A DNA stretch of 64,000 bases from Myxococcota bacterium (GTDB lineage Bacteria > Myxococcota_A > UBA796): the NCBI GenBank assembly GCA_029251165.1, contig JAQXDW010000073.1, forward strand, positions 1 through 64,000, given 5' to 3'. This document shows positions 41,404 to 48,573 of this stretch, one piece after another (positions within the stretch are counted from its first letter, which is position 1; every line of letters begins with the position of its first letter). Both the position numbers and the translations under genes were made by a program. Below the pieces are notes generated by a model. It did not search any database, was not told the origin of the DNA, and saw only the letters and a program-made list of their open reading frames with translations.

Positions 41404-42636
41404 TCAGGGAAGGGTGACGACGTAGTCGCCTTCAGGAATCGGCTCAGGCTGGATCGCCCGCCAGATCAGGAATCCACCCACGCCAACGGCGGCAGCTCCA
41501 GCACCGGTCGCGGTCCAGAAGGTCCACCGCTGCACGAGCGGTGTGACTGGCAGGAGCCGAGATGCGGAGTTTGCATCGGGCTCTCTGAAGTCTGCTTCGT
41601 AGATGAGGGTTCCGCTGGCTGGGACATCAAGCCGGCTGGTGGCCGGCTTGTAGCCATCACGGGAGACCTCGATGTTGTAGAAGCCGCGCTCCAGATCGTC
41701 GATTGCGACGTTGCTTCCCGTGCCGATGAGGTGTCCCTCCAGCCTCACCTCTCCGTCTTCGGAGCCGGTGCGGATCTTCAGCGCTGCACCGCTGTCCGGG
41801 AGGCGCGCCTCCAGCTGACCTCGGGAGCCATCGGAGGTGTCCAGGGTACGAAACACCGTGGCTCGCTTGGACATCTCCAGGCGGACCACGTGACGTGCCG
41901 CTGGGACATCGTTGAGCTGAAGCGGCGTGACGCCGACCTGCTCGCCGTCGAGGAACACTGTGGCACCGTCAGGTTCCGAGACGATCTCGACCTTGCCGAG
42001 GCTGCTGACCAGCTCTTCATAGATGAAGACGTTGCGGCCGGTGGTGAACTGAAACTCTCCAGTGTGGGAGTCGTGTCCTGGTGCCTGGATCTCGAAGCGG
42101 TAGGAACCGGGGGAGATGTCGGAGAGGCGAACGGGGAGCGGCCACTCTCGCCGGCCATCGATGATGACCTTCGCCCCGCGGGTGTTGGCCAGGAACTCCA
42201 CAGTTCCACGGCCAGGAATCAGCTCTGCGTTGATCGACTGGTTCTGGTTGGCCTCGACGTCGACACGACGGACGAACGGGTCGAAGCCGTCTGCGGTGAT
42301 TCGAATGGTATACGGCCCAGGAGGCAGGGTGGTCTTCATCGGAGTGGTCCCGATGAGCTGATTGTTGATGTAGACCTGCGCACCAGGCATGGGGCTGTTG
42401 ACCTGGAGGCGTCCCGTGGCCTCTTCAGGCGGAGCGCTGGCTTCTTCCGCTGCGGGTTCTTCGGGGCTAACCTCGACTCCTTCCGCAGGAGCGTCAGCTT
42501 CTTCTGCGGGAGCATCGGCCTCTTCTACGGGAGCGCCAGCCTCGGACTGTGCGAGGGCCGGCGGAGCAAGCATCAGGGCAAGCACAGCCAACCCTGTGAA
42601 CCGTCCCCATCGACCTCCATTGCCCATTCCTGACAT
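41404..42636 (-). CDS. Exported protein with four PEGA-like repeats
   Basis: 410 residues. A signal peptide (FTGLAVLALMLAPPALAQS) is followed by an Ala/Pro/Glu linker with a repeated EEADAPA, then about four PEGA-type beta modules: GRLQVNSPMPGAQVYINNQLIGTTP, GTVEFLANTRGAKVIIDGR, GKVEIVSEPDGATVFLDGEQVGVTP and ALKIRTGSEDGEVRLEGHLIGTG. A C-terminal membrane segment follows (WTFWTATGAGAAAVGVGGFLIW). PEGA domains occur in surface and S-layer-like proteins. It starts 69 bases after selB and ends 16 bases before the giant repeat gene, so the two envelope genes are probably co-transcribed. Confidence 0.85.
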   Translation of the reverse strand: MSGMGNGGRWGRFTGLAVLALMLAPPALAQSEAGAPVEEADAPAEEADAPAEGVEVSPEEPAAEEASAPPEEATGRLQVNSPMPGAQVYINNQLIGTTPMKTTLPPGPYTIRITADGFDPFVRRVDVEANQNQSINAELIPGRGTVEFLANTRGAKVIIDGRREWPLPVRLSDISPGSYRFEIQAPGHDSHTGEFQFTTGRNVFIYEELVSSLGKVEIVSEPDGATVFLDGEQVGVTPLQLNDVPAARHVVRLEMSKRATVFRTLDTSDGSRGQLEARLPDSGAALKIRTGSEDGEVRLEGHLIGTGSNVAIDDLERGFYNIEVSRDGYKPATSRLDVPASGTLIYEADFREPDANSASRLLPVTPLVQRWTFWTATGAGAAAVGVGGFLIWRAIQPEPIPEGDYVVTLP

Positions 42637-42705
42637 CGGCTCTTACTCCTGCAGATTGAATGGCAGGGTACCAGAGGGAGGGGGGCGATGCTACCCTGCC
42701 AATGT

Positions 42706-44523
42706 TCAACGTGCTGGAGCGACCCGGACATCTCCGCGACGGACGGTCACCCGCTGCGCATCCAGCCACTCCAGCAGCGGGATCGCGAAGCGGCGGGAGA
42801 GCCCCGTCATTTCCTTGAAGTCTGTCGGCTGCAGCTCGCCCTTCTCTGCCAGCAGCGCGACGACCTGCGCCTTGAGCGTGCTGAGCGGAGCGCGGTGGAC
42901 GAGGTGGGGACCGACCCGCACGAGGACGCCTGACTCCAGGAGGAGCTGCAGCAGCTCGGGGATCTCTTTGACGTGCACGTCGAATCGTGGTCCCTCCAGC
43001 TTTGCCGACAAGACCGACGCTGTGAGGTCGGCCATGTGCTTCTCTTGGGCTGGGCTCAGCTGGATGCGGAAGTCTGCCGCCCGCAGCCGCGGTCCCTCGA
43101 AGATCAGCGCACCGGCCTCCGCCAGAGACTCCAGCAGCTCGATGTAGACCCGCTCTGGGAGGCGCTGGAAGACGCCACGCCTCAGGTCCCTTCGGCCAAC
43201 GCCAGCCGCCAGTGGGTGCGCGGCATGCCACTGCTGGAGGCTGTCCATCAGGGTCTGACGGAGCCGAGTGACGACCTCGGAGTGGAGGTGAAGGCCGCCG
43301 AGACTGGGCGCATCGGAGAGCGCATACAGCGCAGCCTGCTGAGGGGTCAGTCCGGCCTCTCCGGCACGGAGCAGGAAGACGTTCTTGTCACCAGACTCCA
43401 GCCTCGTGAGCTGAGCGACGGCATCGTCGTGGTGCTTTCGTCGCAGCCGACTGCCCCAGGGGTCCAGCAAGATGCCACCTCCCAGCGTCTGGACCGGAGA
43501 TTCTCTGCGCAGCACAAAGCGATCGCGGGGCAGGGACACGAGCGGGGCATCGGTGCGAAGCTGGATGAGGTGCGACTGTCCTGGTCGCAGGGCATCATCG
43601 TCGAGCACGGAGAGCGCTGCCATCACCTCGGAGGTTCCAACCAGCAGACGCACCCGGCTGTCGTGGGGAATCTCGGGAGCCTCCGCGAGGTGGTGATAGC
43701 GGGCGTCGAGGATGTAGGCCGGGGGCAGGGTATCGGGCAGCGCCAGGGTCATGCCGCGGGCGAGGTCCTCCCGCTCGATGCCTGCGAGGTTGATCGCAGT
43801 CCGTTGACCGGAGAGCGCCTGCTCGACGGACTCACCGTGAACCTGAATGCCCCGAATCCGCGCCCGGGTTCCCTCTGGGAGGATCACGATCTCTGCGCCG
43901 TCGGTGATGCTGCCGGAGCGGGTCGTGCCGGTGATGACTGTGCCGAAGCCACGCCGGACGAACGCACGGTCGATCGGGAGCCTGAACGGACTGTCGCTGT
44001 CCTGGTGGCGTGGCGTCAGGGCCTGGAGCGCGGTCAGGACCGCTGCGATGCCGGCGGGCTCTGGGCCCGCAGCGGTCAGCAGGATCGGTGAGCCCTCTAA
44101 CGATGTCCCCTCGATGGCCTCCTCGACGTCCATCTGAGCCAGCTCCAGCATCTCCTCGTCGACCAGATCGGTCATCGTCAGGGCGATGATGCCCTGCTTC
44201 ACGCCCAGCAGCTCAAGGATCGCGAGGTGCTCTCGTGTCTGGGGCATCACGCCCTCGACCGCGGAGACGCACAGCATCGCGGCATCCAGGCCCGTCGCCC
44301 CAGAGATCATCGTGCGAACCAGCCGCTCGTGGCCGGGCACATCGATGAACGAGATGGTCCGCCCGCTGTCGAGGGCGAGGTGGGTGAAGCCAAGGGTGAT
44401 GGTGATCCCCCGCTCTCGCTCCTCCGGCAGTCGATCCAGGTCGACGCCGGTGATCGCCTCGATGAGGCTTGTTTTTCCATGATCAATATGGCCGGCGGTG
44501 CCGATGATGAGGTGCTCAGACAT
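42706..44523 (-). CDS. selB: Selenocysteine-specific elongation factor SelB
   Basis: 605 residues from ATG 44523. Delivers Sec-tRNA to UGA codons by recognising the SECIS element. G-domain motifs: GTAGHIDHGKTSL (G1), EERERGITITLG (switch/G2), DVPGHERL (G3) and a TMTDLVDE G4 position. EF-Tu-like beta domains follow, and after ~350 come winged-helix repeats (GVGRRDLRRGVFQRLPERVYIELLESLAEAGAL and LQPTDFKEMTGLSRRFAIPLLEWLDAQRVTVR) that bind the SECIS. An upstream extension to 44751 would carry a non-conserved 76 residues and is rejected. No selA, selC or selD is seen in this window. Confidence 0.93.
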   Translation of the reverse strand: MSEHLIIGTAGHIDHGKTSLIEAITGVDLDRLPEERERGITITLGFTHLALDSGRTISFIDVPGHERLVRTMISGATGLDAAMLCVSAVEGVMPQTREHLAILELLGVKQGIIALTMTDLVDEEMLELAQMDVEEAIEGTSLEGSPILLTAAGPEPAGIAAVLTALQALTPRHQDSDSPFRLPIDRAFVRRGFGTVITGTTRSGSITDGAEIVILPEGTRARIRGIQVHGESVEQALSGQRTAINLAGIEREDLARGMTLALPDTLPPAYILDARYHHLAEAPEIPHDSRVRLLVGTSEVMAALSVLDDDALRPGQSHLIQLRTDAPLVSLPRDRFVLRRESPVQTLGGGILLDPWGSRLRRKHHDDAVAQLTRLESGDKNVFLLRAGEAGLTPQQAALYALSDAPSLGGLHLHSEVVTRLRQTLMDSLQQWHAAHPLAAGVGRRDLRRGVFQRLPERVYIELLESLAEAGALIFEGPRLRAADFRIQLSPAQEKHMADLTASVLSAKLEGPRFDVHVKEIPELLQLLLESGVLVRVGPHLVHRAPLSTLKAQVVALLAEKGELQPTDFKEMTGLSRRFAIPLLEWLDAQRVTVRRGDVRVAPAR

Positions 44524-44580
44524 ACTCTTCCTTATACCGAACCGCTGCTCGGGTCTGTTCGAGACGGTATGCTGCCGGTC

Positions 44581-45054
44581 ATGAAGCTGAGCTGTCCCAA
44601 GTGCAGCGCACCGGTCAGAACGCGACCGGTGCTGAAGATGAGATGTCGAAAGTGCGGCCATCGCTGGAGTCGTGTGCTGGAGGGCAGCATCGCTTTTGAG
44701 CTTCAGCGCACGGAGGGTGACCAGGTCATCGGTCCTCTCGTCCGCAGTCAAATTCGTGAGATGCTCTACTCTGGAACGCTGACGGGGCGCGAGCGGGTGC
44801 GGTTGCCGGGATCAGAGGGTGGCTGGAAGCCCCTCGCGGCCTGTGAGGAGCTGTCTGAGATCTTGGTCCTGCTGGACATTCAGATCCCGCGAGAGCATCG
44901 CATCCAGGGCTGGCAGTCTCAGCCAACCCGGCCTGAGCCGACAGCACCGGTCGTGGCTGCAGAGTCGGAGTCGTCCGGTCGCCCTGTTGGGCTGATCGTT
45001 GGCGGCGTCGTGGTGCTGATCGTGGCGGTTATCGCCGCGCTCATGCTGCAGTAG
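44581..45054 (+). CDS. Zinc-ribbon, GYF-like, single-membrane-helix protein
   Basis: 157 residues from ATG 44581; ATG 44569 adds four residues (MLPV). The N-terminal CPKCSAP and CRKCGHRW is a four-cysteine zinc ribbon. The middle carries a GYF_2-like segment (GDQVIGPLVRSQIREMLYSGTLTGRERVRLPGSEGGWKPL), the same class as the two domains at the end of the SPFH protein. The C-terminus is a membrane helix (GLIVGGVVVLIVAVIAALML). The combination suggests a cytosolic sensor/adaptor tethered to the inner membrane. It overlaps the ABC ATPase gene end by 14 bases, convergently. Confidence 0.75.
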   Translation: MKLSCPKCSAPVRTRPVLKMRCRKCGHRWSRVLEGSIAFELQRTEGDQVIGPLVRSQIREMLYSGTLTGRERVRLPGSEGGWKPLAACEELSEILVLLDIQIPREHRIQGWQSQPTRPEPTAPVVAAESESSGRPVGLIVGGVVVLIVAVIAALMLQ

Positions 45055-45991
45055 TCAGCCGCCGGAAGACCTCCTCCAGATCCGTCTTCTCACGCGACAG
45101 CTCCAGCAGCACCAGCTTCTGGTCGACGGCGAGCTGAAACAGCGCCGGCCGGACGTCAGAGGAGGCGAGGACCTCAAAGCTGTAGTGCGTCGGGTCTGTG
45201 CTCTGCTGCGGCATGATCCGCTCCACGCCGTCGATGGCGCCGATCCAGCCCGCGACCGTGTCTGCGGCGGGGACCACCTGACCGGGTGCGTAGGTCACCT
45301 GGACGAGCAGACCGCCCTGGGTACGGGTGATGACGTCGTCGGTCGAGCCGTCTGCGACCAGGGTGCCGCGGTGGATGATGACCACCCGGTCGCAGGTCGC
45401 CTGGACCTCGGAGAGGATGTGGGTGGAGAGGATGACGGTCTTGCTGCGGCCGATCTCTCGGATGAGGTTTCGGATCTCGACGATCTGGTTCGGATCGAGG
45501 CCGGTGGTGGGCTCATCGAGGATGAGAATGCTCGGGCTGTGCAGCATCGCCTGGGCCAGTCCGACGCGCTGTCGGTAGCCCTTGGAGAGCTCCCGGACGG
45601 CCTGCTTGAGGCGGTCCTGGATCGCGCACTGCTCCGCGACCTTGTCGATCGCCCGGGCGCGGCTGGCGCTGCCGAGCTTGCGGATGCGGCCGATGTAGTC
45701 GAGATAGTCCGCGACCCGCATGTCGGGGTAAATCGGCGCATTCTCTGGGAGATAGCCGATCTTTTCCTGGGCCGCGATGGGGTTTGTGAGCACGTCTATG
45801 CCGTGGATGGCCGCGGATCCATCGGTGGGCGTGAGGTAGCCCGTCAGGATCTTCATCGCGGTGCTCTTGCCCGCACCATTGGGTCCGAGAAAGCCAACAA
45901 CCTCCCCCTCGTTGACCGAGAAGCTGATGCCGCGGAGCGCGACGTGGTTGCCGTAGGACTTGTGTAGGTTCTTCAACTCAATGGCAGACAT
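45041..45991 (-). CDS. ABC transporter ATP-binding protein (GldA-like)
   Basis: 316 residues. Walker A is GPNGAGKST, the signature LSKGYRQRVGLAQA and Walker B LILDEPTTGLDP, with the H-loop at LSTHIL. The layout is that of the GldA/ABC-2 type, which drives an integral-membrane permease. No permease lies in the window. The C-terminal ~80 residues (HYSFEVLASSDVRPALFQLAVDQ) are a regulatory tail. GldA relatives support gliding in Bacteroidota and similar exporters in Myxococcota, but this cannot be decided here. ATG 45991. Confidence 0.9.
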   Translation of the reverse strand: MSAIELKNLHKSYGNHVALRGISFSVNEGEVVGFLGPNGAGKSTAMKILTGYLTPTDGSAAIHGIDVLTNPIAAQEKIGYLPENAPIYPDMRVADYLDYIGRIRKLGSASRARAIDKVAEQCAIQDRLKQAVRELSKGYRQRVGLAQAMLHSPSILILDEPTTGLDPNQIVEIRNLIREIGRSKTVILSTHILSEVQATCDRVVIIHRGTLVADGSTDDVITRTQGGLLVQVTYAPGQVVPAADTVAGWIGAIDGVERIMPQQSTDPTHYSFEVLASSDVRPALFQLAVDQKLVLLELSREKTDLEEVFRRLTTAA

Positions 45992-46044
45992 GAGCGGTCT
46001 TTAATCCAAGCGGGTTATCTCTGCTCGCTCATGGGAGGGTTCAG

Positions 46045-46851
46045 ATGGCCTCGATGACGCGCGCAGAGAGCCGACTGCTTGGCAACATGATGCGGGCCAG
46101 CAAGGACTTCAAGATGATCGAGCCCGGCGATCGGATCATGGCCTGTATGTCTGGTGGCAAGGACTCCTACGCCATGCTCCACCTCCTCCGACTGGTGCAG
46201 CAGCGGGTGCCGTTCACCTTCGAGATCCTGGCCGTGAACCTCGACCAGGGGCATCCCGGTTTTCCTGGCTACATGCTGGAGAACTACCTCCAGGAGAACG
46301 GGGACACGTACCGGATGCTCAAGCAGGACACCCACTCCATCGTCAAGGAGAAGGTGCCCGAGGGCAAGACGTTCTGCTCGCTGTGCTCTCGGCTGCGTCG
46401 CGGGATCTTGTACAGCGCCGCCGTGGAGCATGGCTGCACCAAGATCGCGCTTGGCCATCATCGCGACGACATCATCGAGACGCTGATGCTCAACCTGCTG
46501 TACTCCGGCCAGCTCAAGGCGATGCCGCCCCGGCTGCGGAGCGATGATGGCCGCAACACGGTGATCCGGCCGCTGGCGTACTGCTCCGAAGACGAGCTCA
46601 AGACCCTGTCTGAGGAGCAGCAGTTTCCGATCATTCCCTGCGACCTGTGTGGCTCTCAGGAGAACCTTCAGCGACAGCAGATCAAGCGCCTGATCACCGA
46701 CCTCAACACGGCCAACCCCAAGGTGAGGGGGAACATGTTCGCCGCGCTGCGAAATGTCCGACCCAGCCACCTGCTGGATGCCGCTCTGCGCGAGGCGATG
46801 GGGCTCGATGGAATCACGGGCGCGGACGCCTCGGTGATGAAGCTGGGGTGA
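46045..46851 (+). CDS. ttcA: tRNA 2-thiocytidine synthetase TtcA
   Basis: 268 residues. Thiolates C32 of tRNA. The PP-loop is SGGKDS at residues 36-41, and the two CxxC motifs are Cys111/Cys114 (CSLC) and Cys199/Cys202 (CDLC), as required for the [4Fe-4S] cluster. HHRDDIIETLMLNL is the conserved middle block. It starts with ATG 46045, is divergent from the ABC ATPase gene, and is followed by a terminator. Confidence 0.95.
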   Translation: MASMTRAESRLLGNMMRASKDFKMIEPGDRIMACMSGGKDSYAMLHLLRLVQQRVPFTFEILAVNLDQGHPGFPGYMLENYLQENGDTYRMLKQDTHSIVKEKVPEGKTFCSLCSRLRRGILYSAAVEHGCTKIALGHHRDDIIETLMLNLLYSGQLKAMPPRLRSDDGRNTVIRPLAYCSEDELKTLSEEQQFPIIPCDLCGSQENLQRQQIKRLITDLNTANPKVRGNMFAALRNVRPSHLLDAALREAMGLDGITGADASVMKLG

Positions 46852-46900
46852 GCGCAGGCGCCCTCAGCCGCTGCGATGCGCGCACCCTCACCAACAAGAG

Positions 46901-46925
46901 CGGGCTCCGACAGCGTCGGAGCCCG
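46901..46925 (+). terminator. Intrinsic terminator after ttcA
   Basis: CGGGCTCCGAC (46901-46911), loop AGC, GTCGGAGCCCG (46915-46925), an 11-bp perfect stem, then TGTTCTGTCT. It could also serve the convergent lipoprotein transcript ending at 47002. Confidence 0.8.
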
Positions 46926-47001
46926 TGTTCTGTCTGCGGCATGTCTTGAGGGCGCGGACGCCTCGTTGAGCGTGAGGCCGTGGGGCCAGGCGCTCAGCGC
47001 A

Positions 47002-48573
47002 TCACGGCGCCAGCCACTCGATCTCGATTGTGTAGTCAAACGAGCCGGCTGAGCCCGACCACGGCAGCAGCGCGATGTAGTACGTCTCGCCGGCCTCCAG
47101 ATACAGCCCCGCCTCACTGACCAGCAGCGCCTCCGGGTTCACGTCCGCCGTCGTCCAGCCCGCGGCCCAGATCTCTCCGGTGCCATCGTAGAAGTGGAAG
47201 TCGAGGTTGGTGTTCGGGTCTCCCCAGGCTGCGACCATGTAGGCATCGAGGGTCTCAGGGACTGTGAGCGCGAAGGCGTCGTGCTCTCCACTCCAGTCGC
47301 CGGTGCCGTCGTAGTTGAAGGTGCCGGTGATGACGTCCACGTAGCCGGCCCCGGTGGCCTCTGGGAGGACCTGTGCGCCGGTGCCGGAGACGGTGTAGCC
47401 GTCTCCGACGTCGTCGAAGTTGTTCGGCTCGACTGCAGCCTCGCTCCAGCCATACAGCTTCGGCTGGATGGTGTCGCAGGCGATCGTGTCCGCGGTGATG
47501 CCGCGGTTGGTCGAGTTGGTCCCGATGAAGCCGTCCGTCAGGTCCTCGTCGATCGCGGCGTTCATCGAGACGGTGACCGGCGAGGAAGAGTACAGGGTGC
47601 CTGCGGTCAGCCCGGCGTTGAGCGAAGCGAAGTTCCCTGCGAACAGGTAGACCTCGGCGATGTCTGCCTTGATTGCGATGGTCGGGAAGGCAGTGCCGGT
47701 GTCCTCGGTCTCCTCCTGATCGTACTCATAGACCGAGGTTGGGGAGGCTGCGTCGGTGCACTCAGTGTCGCCTCGGGGACACTCGGTGGATCCGTAGACG
47801 TAGGTGATCTCATAGTCCCCTTCCCACGTCAGGGTCTCCTCGTTCAGCGTGAGGGTGGGGATGTCCGAGCCGCCGACCGGGTTGCCCTTCTCGGCGAAGG
47901 TGCTGCCCTGGTAGGCGCCGATCATGAACTTCTGCTCGTTGGGGTCGAGGCCGTCGATCTGAAGCTCGTAGGCGTCGCTGTCGCCGTTGTTCTCCATGCC
48001 TGCGACCACCACGACGTAGTTGGTGCCCGCCGTGACATCTGCGCTCAGGACGAAGTTGCCGTAGGAGCCCTCGGAGGTCGCCTCGGTCACCAGCGCAGGC
48101 TCGATGGAGGTGAGGACCTCCTTCTTCGTCTTCGGATCGGTCTCGTAGGTGTAGGTCAGATCGTCGACGTCGTAGACGGCCATGTGCCAGGTGACGACCT
48201 CTGAGGGGACGTCGCCGGTGTCGGCGCCCTCCAGATCGGCATCCGCGTAGACCAGGGCAAAGGTCAGGGTGGTGTCCGCCAGTGGGCTGAGCTGGTAGGC
48301 GTCGAAGTCCCCGCTGGGGGTTGCGCCGTTGGGGGTGTTGCTCTGATCAAACAGGGCACAGCTTCCGCTGACGGTGGTGTACCGAGAGCCGATGTAGCCG
48401 ATGTCTTCTGCGACGTCGTAGGTGTCGTTGACACCCTTGGCAGACTCTGCCTCGGTGAAGGCGCCAGGTGTCAGCTCGACGCTTCCACGGATGAAGGTTC
48501 GGTCGATGCCGGTCTCCGCGTCACCACGACAGCCGAGGAGCGAGAGGAGAAGGAGTGGGTTGAGGCGGGTCAT
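47002..48573 (-). CDS. Exported lipoprotein coupled to a TonB-dependent receptor
   Basis: 523 residues. The signal MTRLNPLLLLSLLGC has a lipobox. The mature chain is acidic and beta-rich, with PPC-like segments (NNFDDVGDGY, DAFALTVPETLDAYMVAAWGDPNTNLDFHFYDGTG) and a Cys pair (TECPRGDTECTDA) likely disulphide-bonded. No enzymatic motif recognised. Its ATG shares one base with the receptor gene's stop (TAATG), so translation is coupled. It may act as a surface partner of the receptor, in the manner of SusD-type lipoproteins beside SusC, although no sequence resemblance was seen. Confidence 0.7.
   Translation of the reverse strand: MTRLNPLLLLSLLGCRGDAETGIDRTFIRGSVELTPGAFTEAESAKGVNDTYDVAEDIGYIGSRYTTVSGSCALFDQSNTPNGATPSGDFDAYQLSPLADTTLTFALVYADADLEGADTGDVPSEVVTWHMAVYDVDDLTYTYETDPKTKKEVLTSIEPALVTEATSEGSYGNFVLSADVTAGTNYVVVVAGMENNGDSDAYELQIDGLDPNEQKFMIGAYQGSTFAEKGNPVGGSDIPTLTLNEETLTWEGDYEITYVYGSTECPRGDTECTDAASPTSVYEYDQEETEDTGTAFPTIAIKADIAEVYLFAGNFASLNAGLTAGTLYSSSPVTVSMNAAIDEDLTDGFIGTNSTNRGITADTIACDTIQPKLYGWSEAAVEPNNFDDVGDGYTVSGTGAQVLPEATGAGYVDVITGTFNYDGTGDWSGEHDAFALTVPETLDAYMVAAWGDPNTNLDFHFYDGTGEIWAAGWTTADVNPEALLVSEAGLYLEAGETYYIALLPWSGSAGSFDYTIEIEWLAP

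Noticed and set aside
44524..44751. A 76-residue N-terminal extension of SelB
   Set aside because: SelB proteins begin directly with the G-domain, and the extension shows no conserved pattern.
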